DNA of 64,000 nucleotides from Deltaproteobacteria bacterium (GCA_016704445.1 JADJAE010000006.1:145938-209937), one strand, 5' to 3'. Shown: positions 16,944 through 25,575, counted from the first letter of the stretch. Notes: generated by a model from the sequence alone, not told the origin. Made by a program: numbers and translations.

Positions 16944-18467
16944 CTACCAAACCGCTCTCGCGAGGACGTCATCGAGCACGTCGTCCGCGGGCCAGCCGTA
17001 GCGCCGCGAGCGCGCCGTGGGGTCGGCGCCGGAGAGCAGCGAGAGGAAGGCGGCGCGGTGGTCCTCGACGCGGGAGCGGGCGTAGTCCGCCGCGGTGTCG
17101 CCGCGCACGAGGAAGGGCCAGTCCGAGGCGGCCATCAGCATCAGCTCGCGCAGGCACTGGCAACGCGCGGCGAGGCCCACCGCGGAGGCCGGGAGCGCGC
17201 GCACGGAGTCGTCGACGGCCCGGAGCATCCCGGTGGTGCTCGGGTGCACCCAGCGCGCGAGGTGCCCTCCCTCTCCCCAGGTGCTCGCGTTGGGAACCAC
17301 CCGGGGGAGCGATCCATACCGGGACAGGTAATCCGTCGGCGTGATCGCCCTCGGTCCGAGGGCGGCGAGCAGCCCCGCGAGGAAGGTGGTCCCCTCGAAC
17401 CACCAGTGCCCGAAGAGCTCGGCGTCGTAGGGGGCGACGATCACGGGCCCGGTGACCCCCCGCTGGGAGAGCGCGTCGAGCCGGCGGGCGCATCGATCCG
17501 CGAAGTCCCGGGCGTGGGCGAGGGCGAGGGAGCGGGCGAGGGTGGGGTTCCAGGGCTGCTTGGGGGAGCCCTGGTGGTCGGTGACGCGCCAGAGCTTGAT
17601 CCCCGTGGGGCTGCGCGACCCGTCCGCGGCGAGGAAGTCCACGAGCAGGGAGAGCGGCGCGCGGTACCCGACGTCCTCGTGGAAGTCCCGATAGATCGCG
17701 TTGGAGGGATAGCCCACCTCGCGGCTCCACACCGAGGCGGCGGCGTCGACGTCGCGGCCGAAGCAGGCGACGCCCGCGGGGGTGACCACCGGGCGCGCGG
17801 TGGCGTCCGGCGGCCTCGGGTGGCCGTAGAGCAGCGCGTGCGACTCCAGCACCGTGGCGTAGATCCCGTGGTCCGCGAGGGCGACGTCGACGCCCGGCGC
17901 GATGCCGCACTCGGGCAGCCAGAAGCCCTCCGGGGCGGCGCCGAAGCGCCGGGTGTGCGTGGCGACCGCGAGGGCCACCTGCGCGTCGATGAACCACGGC
18001 TGCGCGGTGAACAGCGGGAGCAGCGCGTGGGTGAGGGCGGTGGTCCAGAGGGAGAGGCGTCCCTCGCGGGCGAGGCGGGCGAAGGCCCCTGGGAGGTCAG
18101 CCCCGATACGGGACCAGGTAAGCCGGGCGTGGCGCAGGGCGGCCACGTGGGCGTCGAGGGCGGGGCGCGGGAGCTCGTCGCCGCGGAGCGCCGCGCAGAG
18201 GGCGTCGAGGCGGTCGAGGTGGCGCTCGAAGCGGGCGCGCAGCAGGGCGTCGTCGAGCATGGCGACGAGCGAGGGGGAGAGCGAGAGCGTGAGCCGCGCG
18301 GGGTTGTAGGGCGAGAGCGCGTCGAGCACGGCGACGAGCGGGAGGTAGCACTCCAGCATGGCCTCGAAGAGCCAGCGCTCCTCGAGGTGGTCGTCGTGCT
18401 CGGGGTGGCGCACGTAGGGGAGGTGCGCATGAAGTATGAGGAGTACGCCGCCTGGGGATGAGCTCAC
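16944..18467 (-). CDS. GH57 1,4-alpha-glucan branching enzyme
   Basis: 507 residues matching the GH57 branching-enzyme group. The first conserved region is HAHLPYVRHPE (13-23), the nucleophile region GFWLPECGIAPG gives Glu186, and APYDAELFGHWWFEG gives the acid/base Asp348. The fifth region STWGEGGH is present, and the C-terminal helical domain (LRELMLMAASDWPFL) is intact. Such enzymes form alpha-1,6 branches in glycogen in the cytosol. No other glycogen gene is in the window. The GTG at 18467 is supported by a TACAAC box 9 nt upstream. An amylase-type GH57 is possible but less consistent with the length and motifs. Confidence 0.9.
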   Translation of the reverse strand: MSSSPGGVLLILHAHLPYVRHPEHDDHLEERWLFEAMLECYLPLVAVLDALSPYNPARLTLSLSPSLVAMLDDALLRARFERHLDRLDALCAALRGDELPRPALDAHVAALRHARLTWSRIGADLPGAFARLAREGRLSLWTTALTHALLPLFTAQPWFIDAQVALAVATHTRRFGAAPEGFWLPECGIAPGVDVALADHGIYATVLESHALLYGHPRPPDATARPVVTPAGVACFGRDVDAAASVWSREVGYPSNAIYRDFHEDVGYRAPLSLLVDFLAADGSRSPTGIKLWRVTDHQGSPKQPWNPTLARSLALAHARDFADRCARRLDALSQRGVTGPVIVAPYDAELFGHWWFEGTTFLAGLLAALGPRAITPTDYLSRYGSLPRVVPNASTWGEGGHLARWVHPSTTGMLRAVDDSVRALPASAVGLAARCQCLRELMLMAASDWPFLVRGDTAADYARSRVEDHRAAFLSLLSGADPTARSRRYGWPADDVLDDVLARAVW

Positions 18468-18476
18468 GGGTCAGGG

Positions 18477-18482
18477 GTTGTA
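18477..18482 (-). promoter_or_regulatory. -10-like box (TACAAC) of the GH57 gene
   Basis: TACAAC on the minus strand, 9 nt before the GTG at 18467, with TTCGGG about 18 nt further upstream as a possible weak -35. Supports a leaderless start. Confidence 0.4.
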
Positions 18483-18522
18483 TCCCGCGGGGCGCTCCCT
18501 CCCGAAGCGAGATCGCCGGTGC

Positions 18523-18528
18523 TATGAC
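18523..18528 (+). promoter_or_regulatory. -10-like box (TATGAC) of the MaoC-SDR gene
   Basis: TATGAC lies 9 nt before the ATG at 18538. The ATG inside this box is in a different frame and is not the start. Confidence 0.35.
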
Positions 18529-18537
18529 CCGCGCTCG

Positions 18538-20070
18538 ATGACCAGAGCCACCGCCGCGTCCATCCGATTCGACGAGGGGGACCTCGACCTCTTCGCCGCC
18601 GCCAGCCACGACGTCAACCCGCTTCACCGCTCCGGCGACTACGCCCGTCGCACGGCCTTCGGAGAGCGCGTGGTGTTCGGCGTCCTCGGGGCCCTCGCGG
18701 CGCTCGGCCGGCTGCAGCCGAGGGAGGGCAGGGTGCTCGCGAAGCTCTCGGTGGAGTTCGCCGGGCCGATGTTCATCGGGGTCGACTACGCGGTGGACGT
18801 CGACGAGTCGTCGCCCGATCGGGCGAAGGTGAAGGTCCGCGACGGGCGGCGGGTGCTGCTGCGGCTGACCGCGCGCTACCGCGACGGCGACGTGCCCGAC
18901 GCCCCGCAGTGGACGGCGCCGCTCATCGCCCGCACCGAGTCCGCCGACCACGCCGACGAGGCGCTGGTGGCGGGCATCGCGGTGCAGGGCCGCTACTCCG
19001 CCGAGCCCGTCGCGCTGGCGATGCTGATGGTCCGCCACGATCTCGCCGAGCGGGGCGTGGGGCCCCGCCACGCCGAGGCCCTCGTCCTCGCCAGCTACCT
19101 CGTGGGCATGGAACTCCCGGGTCGCCGCGCCCTCTTCTCCGACCTCTCGCTCGACTTCGAGGCCGAGCACTCGCTCTCCACGGCCCCGGTCGACTGGTCG
19201 CTGGCCCTCGACTCGGTGCACCCGGAGTTCGGGATGCTCTCGATGAGCCTCGCGACCACCATCGAGGGCGTCCCCGCGGCGCGGGCGAAGCTCACGGCCT
19301 TCGCCCGGCAGGAGCTTCCGCACCTGAGCCCCGACGCCATCGAGTCCGCGGCCGGCCGCTCCGAGCGCCTGCTCGGCAAGGTGGCGCTGGTGACCGGCGC
19401 GAGCCGGGGCCTCGGAGCGGCCATCGCCCACGCGCTGGCGCTGCACGGGTGCACGGTGATCGGCACCTACCTCAGCTCGTCGACCGAGGCCGAGGCGCTG
19501 GCCTCGAGAATCGCCTCGACCCCCGGGAGCTTCATCCCGATGCAGGGCGACGCGGGCGACGCCCGCTGGGCCGCGGAGGCGCGCGAGTCCATCGTCTCCG
19601 TGCACGGTCGCCTCGACCTGCTGGTCTGCAACGCGTGCCCCTCGCTGCGGCCGCTGTGGCTCGAGCCCGCGTCGGCGCAGCGCATCACCGAGCACGTCGC
19701 CCGCAGCGTGGCGATGGTGGCGGTTCCGCTCTCCCACCTGCTCGACCTGGTGGCCTCGGTCCAGGGGAGCGCGGTGGTGATCTCCTCGTCGGCGGTCGAA
19801 GATCCGCCCGCCGAGTGGCCTCACTACGTGGCGGCCAAGTGCGCGGTGGAGGCGCTGGCCCGGGTCGCCGCGGTGGAGCACCCGGGCGCTCGGGTGATGG
19901 TGGTGCGCCCCCCGAAGCTGCTCACCGAGCTGGTGAACACCCCGCTGGGCCGTCAGGACGCGCTTGCGCCGGAGGACTTCGCCGCGCGCCTGGTGCGAAG
20001 GCTCCTCGAGGGGGGGGAGGGCTCGCGCGAGGTGCTGGTCGACCTCGGCGACGCTCATGCTGATTCGTAG
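18538..20070 (+). CDS. MaoC-like dehydratase fused to a short-chain dehydrogenase
   Basis: 510 residues. Residues about 1-130 form a hot-dog MaoC domain with the hydratase motif (FAAASHDVNPLHRSGDYARRT, where Asp and His are the expected catalytic pair). A second divergent hot-dog half follows (about 140-260). The C-terminal 240 residues are an SDR: GASRGLG nucleotide motif, NAC in place of NAG, Ser of SSSAVED and Tyr/Lys of YVAAK. Together these could hydrate/dehydrate and reduce a short acyl thioester. It converges on the FkbH-ACP-MBOAT operon across an inverted repeat; making the acyl group for that system is a possible role, but unproven. Confidence 0.8.
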   Translation: MTRATAASIRFDEGDLDLFAAASHDVNPLHRSGDYARRTAFGERVVFGVLGALAALGRLQPREGRVLAKLSVEFAGPMFIGVDYAVDVDESSPDRAKVKVRDGRRVLLRLTARYRDGDVPDAPQWTAPLIARTESADHADEALVAGIAVQGRYSAEPVALAMLMVRHDLAERGVGPRHAEALVLASYLVGMELPGRRALFSDLSLDFEAEHSLSTAPVDWSLALDSVHPEFGMLSMSLATTIEGVPAARAKLTAFARQELPHLSPDAIESAAGRSERLLGKVALVTGASRGLGAAIAHALALHGCTVIGTYLSSSTEAEALASRIASTPGSFIPMQGDAGDARWAAEARESIVSVHGRLDLLVCNACPSLRPLWLEPASAQRITEHVARSVAMVAVPLSHLLDLVASVQGSAVVISSSAVEDPPAEWPHYVAAKCAVEALARVAAVEHPGARVMVVRPPKLLTELVNTPLGRQDALAPEDFAARLVRRLLEGGEGSREVLVDLGDAHADS

Positions 20071-20222
20071 TCAGTAGCGCCGCTTTGATTCGGTCAATTG
20101 CTCAATGAACAAGCCGCCGATTGGACGCTTGGGGTTCACACCGTAACAGTTCAGGGGTGCAAGCCGCTCGTTTGACGCTGGGGTTCGCGCGTTGACGCTC
20201 ACCCCAGGCTATAACAAGTGAC

Positions 20223-20247
20223 GACCCCCACGTGCGTGGGGGTCTTT
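20223..20247 (+). terminator. Intrinsic terminator for the MaoC-SDR gene
   Basis: GACCCCCACGTGCGTGGGGGTC forms a stem followed by TTT, 150 nt after the MaoC-SDR stop. It lies in the left arm of the palindromic element. Confidence 0.6.
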
Positions 20248-20324
20248 CGAACAGGAATGCCAATTCGATGGAGCTCACGGCACATCGATTGGATCTTCCG
20301 GAAGGTCCATCGAGTTTCGGTACG

Positions 20325-20347
20325 AAAGACCCCGCGGACGCGGGGTC
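20325..20347 (-). terminator. Intrinsic terminator for the FkbH-ACP-MBOAT operon
   Basis: On the minus strand GACCCCGCGTCCGCGGGGTC forms a perfect stem followed by TTT. It is the first terminator after the microprotein gene and lies in the right arm of the palindromic element. Confidence 0.6.
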
Positions 20348-20460
20348 GTCACTTGTTATAGCCTGGGGTGAGCGTCAACGCGCGAACCCCAGCGTCAAAC
20401 ACGCGGCTTGCACCCCCTGAACGCTTACCAGGCGGCTTGCACCCATGAACTGTTACGCGC

Positions 20461-20580
20461 TCAGAACGCGAAGTAGATGAACTTCAGCCCCGGCCCCTGG
20501 AGGAAGATCGCCACTCCCACCAGGAAGACCCCGAGGCCCACCGACCGCCCGATGTCTCCGATGAGCTCACGATGGTTCAT
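20461..20580 (-). CDS. DltX-like one-helix microprotein ending FIYFAF
   Basis: A 39-residue ORF starting 10 nt after the MBOAT stop, with GGGGA 6-7 nt before the ATG. Residues 1-12 are polar (MNHRELIGDIGR), residues 13-32 form one hydrophobic helix, and the chain ends K-F-I-Y-F-A-F. DltX of the D-alanylation system is also a one-helix microprotein of about 45 residues ending FIYxxF, whose Tyr is known to carry the acyl group between the MBOAT and the SGNH protein. Tyr36 here is in the matching place. Position, spacing and partners agree with that role. The function is inferred; a hexapeptide match alone would be weak, but the operon context makes it strong. Confidence 0.75.
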   Translation of the reverse strand: MNHRELIGDIGRSVGLGVFLVGVAIFLQGPGLKFIYFAF

Positions 20581-20590
20581 TGGACATCCC

Positions 20591-21799
20591 CTATACCCCC
20601 GTCACCGCGCGTAGCCACTGTAGCCCCATGGCCGCGGTCGGCACCGCGAAGAGCACGTGGGTCAGCACCGCATTGAGCACCACGAAGCACCACCCCGCGA
20701 AGGACCACGCCCGCGACTTCGCCAGCCTCTTCGCCCACGGCTTCCGGCCGAAGAGCTGGCGGTAGACCATGTAGCCCCCGAGCAGCGCCCCGTGCCACAG
20801 GCCGAAGACCAGGTAGCGCAGCTCCAGGCCGTGCCAAAGCCCGAGGATCACCATGCTGCAGAAGGCCCCCATCGGAGCCCCGTAGGTCCAACCCCGCCAG
20901 CGGATGGCCAATGGGTTGAACACATAGTCCCGCACCCACGACGACAGGCTGATGTGCCATCGCTGCCAGTAGTCGCTGATGTTGTCCGCGACGTACGGCC
21001 GGTTGAAGTTCTCCGGAACCTTCACCCCGAAGAGCCGGCTGATCCCGATGACGATGTCGCTATAGCCCGACAGGTCGAAGAAGAGATAGAGCCAGTACAT
21101 GCACGCGCCGAGCACCAGCGGAGCGCGCGCCCCCGCGGCGATGAGCGCCGGGTTGAGGTTGAAGAGCGCGAAGGCCCCCAGGGGATTGGCCAGGATGGCC
21201 TTCTTGCCGACTCCCCAGAGGATGCGCCGCATGGCCCAGGCCGTGTCATCGGGAGAGAGGCGCTCGGGGGCGTTGACGTCCCGGGTGAAGTCCTCGTAGC
21301 GGCGCATCGGGCCGATGACCCGCGTGGGGAAATAGAGCGCGAAGACCACGTGGCTCCACCAGGATCCCGGCTCCTCGGTGCGCCCGAGGTAGAGGTCGGC
21401 GAGGTGCGCGATGCCCTCGAACATCATGAAGCTCAGGCCCAGCGGCGCGAGCAGGGGGTTGGGCATCCACCAGCGCAGCCCCGCCCCGGTCGCCGGGTCG
21501 AAGCCCGACCAGAGCGCCAGGTATCGGAAGAGCACGAAGTATCCGATGAAGGACGCGACGCCCAGCGCGCACACCACGCCGCGCTTCTCCTCCGGGCGCG
21601 ACATCATCCATCGGCCGAAGAGGTACGTCGTCGTGGCCATCGCGACCGCGACGAGCGCGTGCCACCAGACGCCGAAGGCGAACCACACCAGCGTGGCCCC
21701 GGCCAGCGCCGCCTGCCGCATCCGGGGCGACGGCAGCGCCTGGTAGAGCGCCACGCTCAGCGCCGAGAAGACCAGGAAGGTCCAGCTCAGGAGGTTCAT
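20591..21799 (-). CDS. MBOAT-family O-acyltransferase (DltB/AlgI-like)
   Basis: 402 residues with about eleven hydrophobic segments. The MBOAT motifs are present: WQRWHISLSSWVRDY with His282 and LGLWHG with the invariant catalytic-tunnel His323; GYSDIVIGISRLFG precedes them. DltB and AlgI pass an acyl group from a cytosolic carrier across the membrane. The start overlaps the SGNH gene stop by four bases (ATGA) and the microprotein follows after 10 nt, so the three are translated together. The MBOAT lacks a C-terminal Tyr shuttle tail of its own (it ends LRAVTGV), consistent with the shuttle residing on the separate microprotein. Confidence 0.9.
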   Translation of the reverse strand: MNLLSWTFLVFSALSVALYQALPSPRMRQAALAGATLVWFAFGVWWHALVAVAMATTTYLFGRWMMSRPEEKRGVVCALGVASFIGYFVLFRYLALWSGFDPATGAGLRWWMPNPLLAPLGLSFMMFEGIAHLADLYLGRTEEPGSWWSHVVFALYFPTRVIGPMRRYEDFTRDVNAPERLSPDDTAWAMRRILWGVGKKAILANPLGAFALFNLNPALIAAGARAPLVLGACMYWLYLFFDLSGYSDIVIGISRLFGVKVPENFNRPYVADNISDYWQRWHISLSSWVRDYVFNPLAIRWRGWTYGAPMGAFCSMVILGLWHGLELRYLVFGLWHGALLGGYMVYRQLFGRKPWAKRLAKSRAWSFAGWCFVVLNAVLTHVLFAVPTAAMGLQWLRAVTGV

Positions 21800-22956
21800 G
21801 GCCGCTGCCTCAGCGGGGGGAGAGCGGCGGAGAGATATCGGTTGAGATGCTCGGCCATCGCGCGGGCCCCGGAGGGCGTGAGGTGGGCGCGGTCGAGGTA
21901 GCCGTCGTCCGGAAGCTCCGGCGCATCGAGAACCGCCATGCCGTCCGCGCGCATCCGGGCGATGAGCGTCGCCCGGAAGGCCTGGAGCCGGGCGATGTCC
22001 TCTTCGGACATGAAATGGAATGCCCGCTGGAATGGCAGGTTCACCGGGGACTCATAGAAGACCAGCGGAACCGCCGCCGAGCGAGCGAGGCGCGCCAGGA
22101 GGGTGAGCGATCGGTAGGCCTCCTCATCGACCTCGGAGCCGGTGATGGTGATGCGCTGCACCGCGCTCGGCACCTGTCCATCGCGGTAGGCCAGGCGCCA
22201 CGGCAGCTTGCCGATGTTGGTGCTCTGGCCCTGAAACCTCCTGGGCAGGATGCCCACCGCCGCCGCCCCGCGACGCAGCGTCCAGGCGACGTGCATGGGC
22301 TGGAACTGATCGTCGATCCAGAGGTGCCCTCGGATGCGGTAGGCCCGCCAGGAGCGGGTGGCCGCCTCGGCGAGCGTCCCTTCGACCCTGCGCTGGAAGG
22401 TCGGGGTCATCCGCGCGGCGTCGAGCATCCGCTCCTGCGCGGCGTTGCCCGCGAGCAGCATCGGGAGCTCGTCGTCGCCGATCTCGTCCGGCGGGTGCCC
22501 TTGCCCGCTCACGAAGTTGTGTCCCTGAAACTCCACCAGCAGCAGCCGCAGCGGGTGCGTCCCGAGCGCCGTCGCCACCGGGAGCGCGTCGCGGGGGCCG
22601 CCGCCCGCCTGCGACATGTTGAACACCGGGCGCAGGTCGCCCGAGCGCCGCATGGCCGCGGCCACGTAGGCGGGCACGGTCTCGTCGTCGGAGACGCCCG
22701 CGCCGTAGGTGATGGACGACCCCGCGATGCCGACGGCCTCCCGGCGCGCCGGCTCCGGGGTGGCGAAGATCATCCGCCGCGACCCGTCCGCGGCGGCGAT
22801 GCCGGGCGCGTTGCGCAGCGCTCCGTCGAGCAGGCGAGCCTCCAGGCGGCGCTCGATCGGGGCGAGCAGCGCGTCGAGGACCGCGATGGTGAGGGCGGTG
22901 AAGGCGGCCAGGCGCACGATGCGCGGCCACGTCCAGCGCGGCGCGTCGCCGGGCAT
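21796..22956 (-). CDS. N-anchored SGNH-fold protein (DltD/AlgX-like)
   Basis: 386 residues. One N-terminal helix (residues 12-32) anchors a domain outside the membrane. SGNH block I reads GIAGSSITYG, with Ser81 in the catalytic place and Ser80 where Asp is usual; block V is YLDRAHLTPSG with the DxxH pair near residues 355-358. In Dlt and alginate systems the equivalent protein receives the acyl group on its Ser and moves it to the polymer. It starts 4 nt after the ACP stop and overlaps the MBOAT start. A stand-alone esterase is the alternative but does not explain the operon. Confidence 0.82.
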   Translation of the reverse strand: MPGDAPRWTWPRIVRLAAFTALTIAVLDALLAPIERRLEARLLDGALRNAPGIAAADGSRRMIFATPEPARREAVGIAGSSITYGAGVSDDETVPAYVAAAMRRSGDLRPVFNMSQAGGGPRDALPVATALGTHPLRLLLVEFQGHNFVSGQGHPPDEIGDDELPMLLAGNAAQERMLDAARMTPTFQRRVEGTLAEAATRSWRAYRIRGHLWIDDQFQPMHVAWTLRRGAAAVGILPRRFQGQSTNIGKLPWRLAYRDGQVPSAVQRITITGSEVDEEAYRSLTLLARLARSAAVPLVFYESPVNLPFQRAFHFMSEEDIARLQAFRATLIARMRADGMAVLDAPELPDDGYLDRAHLTPSGARAMAEHLNRYLSAALPPLRQRP

Positions 22957-22960
22957 CGGA

Positions 22961-23200
22961 CTAGGACTTCAGCTTGGACTGCAGGGTGCGCTTCATGTCG
23001 CCGACGTTCTTCCAGCCGGTGATCTCCCGGGTGGAGAACTTCACCCCGAAGCCGCTCTCGATGGCGACCACGAGCTTCACGTGGTTGAGCGAGTCCCACT
23101 CCTCGACGTCGGCCGCGGCCATGTCGTCTCGCAGGGTGATGGCGTCGAGGTCGAAGACGTCCTGAAAGATCCGGGTGAGCTTCTCGGTGATGGCATCCAT
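22961..23200 (-). CDS. Acyl carrier protein
   Basis: 79 residues, acidic and helical, with the phosphopantetheine site EEWDSLNHV (Ser37). The motif is the D-S-L form. It is too short and its neighbours are wrong for the fatty-acid ACP. It lies between the FkbH-like gene (56 nt upstream) and the SGNH gene (4 nt downstream), so it is the likely carrier of whatever FkbH loads, corresponding to DltC in the D-alanylation system. It needs a phosphopantetheinyl transferase encoded elsewhere. Confidence 0.9.
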   Translation of the reverse strand: MDAITEKLTRIFQDVFDLDAITLRDDMAAADVEEWDSLNHVKLVVAIESGFGVKFSTREITGWKNVGDMKRTLQSKLKS

Positions 23201-23256
23201 GGCGGCGTCCGTGGTCGGGGGAGGGGAGGCGTAAGGGGTCGTCGAGCGAGCGCGGA

Positions 23257-25468
23257 TCACTCCACGCGAATGAATCGGTTGGCAAGCACCGGCAGGAGGT
23301 CGAGGCGGTATTCCCACGCCGTCTCGCCGGGCGCCCCGGACCCCTCGATGGGGCTGAACCCGAGGCGGGGATAGAGCTCGCGCACGAGGCCGTTCTTGGC
23401 GGTGGGGAGGTACCTGCCCACGACCCGGGTCAGGCCCCGGTCGAGCGCGGCCTGCATCATCACGCCCACCATGAACTCTTCCACGCGCCGCCCGAGCACC
23501 CGGCAGCTCATGAGCCAGGTGTCGATCTCCAGGGTGGACTGCTCCGGCAGCGCCCGGCCGATCATCACCCCGATGAGCCCGTTGTCGGCGAAGCGGTCGC
23601 GCAGCTTGAAGGTGCGCACCACCGCGTCGGGCCGCTCGGACTCCGCCCGCAGCTGCTCCTCGGTGTACCGCCGGGTCGTCAGGTTGAACTGGTTGCTCTT
23701 GTTCACGAGCTGCGCGGCGCGAGGGAGGTTGAGCTCGTCGATGGGCGCCACGGTGGCCGACATCTGGAGGTTGGCGATGAACTCCTCGAGGTCGCCCGCG
23801 CTCTTCATCAGCTCCGAGCGGCGCGCGTTGGCGGCGTAGTCCGCGGCCCGCAGCCGGTCTTCCTCGCTGAGCGCGAGGGCGTCGAAGGCGTGGTGCCGGT
23901 GGAGCACCGTCAGGTACCTCGCGGCGTCGCTGCCGATCTCCGGGACCATCACCTCCGGGAGCTGGCTGCGCACCCACGCCCGCTCGGTGGGGTTGTCGTC
24001 CAGGAACACGAAGCTGTCGGTGCCCAGCTCGAGCGCCGCGGCGATGTCCCGGATGTTGGTGGCCTTGTCCTGCCAGTTGGCGCGGAACACCGCGATGTCG
24101 TCGAGCTTGAGCACCATCTCGGCGCTTCGCTCGAAGGGCTCCTTCGCGTCGGCCTCGTTGTTCTTGGAGCACACGGCCAGCACGATGCCCCGGTCTCGCA
24201 GCTCGCGGGCGTAGCGCTGCAGGTCGGTGTGCGCCTCGCCCTCGGCGTCGGTCACCCCGAGCTTCAGCCCCTCGACGCCGTCCTCCCCGACGATGCCTCC
24301 CCAGAGGGTGTTGTCGAGGTCGAGCACGAGCACCTTCTTGGTGAGCCCGAGCACCGCGCGCACGTGCATCATGTAGTGGTCGACCAGCAGCGGAATGGCC
24401 GCCGGGGCGGGGTGCTGCTTGGCGCGGTACCAGAGCCCCTCGTCGCTCCACGCGGCCTTGCCGAACTCCGCCGCCACGCTGTCGAAGTCGAGCACCGACA
24501 CCCCCGTGCCCGCGGCGTCGAGCAGGGCCTGGTTGGCCCGGCGCAGCACCCGCCCCCGGCCGCCCGGCAGCGAGGCGCCGAGGTGGCCGTAGCTGTCGAC
24601 GAGGGGCACGTCGAAGTTGTGCTGCACGGCGTGGGCGCGCATCTCGTCGCGGATGACCCGCCAGAGCCCGAGCAGCGGGGCCACCGCGGACTCGACCGCG
24701 GCGTCGGGGTCGGGGCTGAGCGGCGGGAGGTTGGCGTCGCGCCAGCTCGTCGCCAGGATCACGATGTCGGGCCGGAAGCGCCGCAGCCCGCTGGCGGGGT
24801 CGAGCACCTCCTGGTGGACCATCCCGTACTCGGCCTCGTAGACCTCCGCGGCGACGCCGTCGCGGAAGGCCGCGAGCTCCAGCAGCGGCTTGATGAGCCG
24901 CGTGGTGAAGCTGCCCAGCAGGGCGATGCGGGCCTTGCGCAGCGCCGGGAGGGGGTGGCGCTGGAGGCGCTTCCAGAGCTTGTGCCCGCGCTCCATGTCG
25001 TCGTGGTTGCAGGGGTCGCGCAGGGCCTCCCGAAGGTCGGCCGAGGCCCCGGCGGGGTCGCCCACGTCGAGGCGCGCCCGGCCTCGGGCGAGGTAGCGCG
25101 CGGGCCTCGGACCGACGGCGTGCTCGATGACCCCGTCCCAGGCGGCGAGCGCGGGGGCGTGGTCGCCGACGGCCGAGCGCACTCGCGGCGACCCACTCGG
25201 CGGTGGCGCCGTGCACTGAGGCGAGGGCGTCGAGCCAGGCGAGGGTGGCGTCGCGGTCGACCGCGAGGTGGCGCACGGCGAGGCGGGCGAGGGCCTCGGC
25301 GGCCTCGTGGTGGTAGCGCTCCCGGGAGTCGAGCGAGCGCACGCAGCGCAGGGCGAGGTCGAGCGCCTCGGAGGGCTCCACCCGGGAGAGAAGAACCTCG
25401 TAGACGGGGGCGGTGAGGGAGGCCTCGAGGAGGGCTTCGAGGGAGCTGTCGGGCTGGGCTGCCATCAT
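23257..25468 (-). CDS. FkbH-like HAD-IIIC acyl-loading enzyme, frame broken once
   Basis: FkbH enzymes dephosphorylate a glycolytic three-carbon acid phosphate and load it as glyceryl onto ACP. The downstream frame (23257-25182) has an N-terminal Rossmann-like part (ARIALLGSFTTRLIKPLLE), the HAD motif KVLVLDLDNTLWGG, CSKNN and FLDDNPTERAWV, then a GNAT-like C-terminus (RRVEEFMVGVMMQAA). The upstream frame from ATG 25468 adds about 95 TPR-like residues (MMAAQPDSSLEALLE); the two join near 25185 by a frame change in CGCCGCGAGTGCG, giving about 737 residues. It heads the ACP-SGNH-MBOAT-microprotein operon. No polyketide synthase or O-methyltransferase is near, so methoxymalonyl-ACP formation is unlikely. 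Confidence 0.85.
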
Positions 25469-25575
25469 CCGTTTCTCGTGGAATATCCGGTGGTTGGGTC
25501 GGACTTCCCGCGCCCCATCGGGGAGCGGGACACTAGCCAAAAGGGTCGGAGTGTCAATGTCGCCGGGGATGGGCC

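Larger units (their letters stand above)
20143..20456. repeat. Palindromic element with GTAA-type ends and two terminators
   Basis: The left arm from 20143 and the reverse complement from 20456 share GTAACAGTTCA, GGGTGCAAGCCGC, TTTGACGCTGGGGTTCGCG, TTGACGCTCACCCCAGGC and TATAACAAGTGACGACCCC. The right arm has a tandem extra copy of the end (GTAAGCGTTCAGGGGGTGC at 20428). Each arm folds into a CTGGGGT/ACCCCAG hairpin and a terminator hairpin. Ends starting GTAA resemble IS66-family termini, so a non-autonomous derivative is possible. No target-site duplication is visible. Confidence 0.75.

Noticed and set aside
20143..20456. Retron or structured non-coding RNA locus
   Set aside because: No reverse transcriptase or effector is adjacent; hairpin plus T-run structure and convergent placement are explained by terminators in a repeat.
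18538..25468. A polyketide pathway using methoxymalonyl-ACP, suggested by FkbH and ACP
   Set aside because: There is no polyketide synthase, O-methyltransferase or acyl-CoA dehydrogenase pair; MBOAT, SGNH protein and microprotein point to polymer acylation instead.
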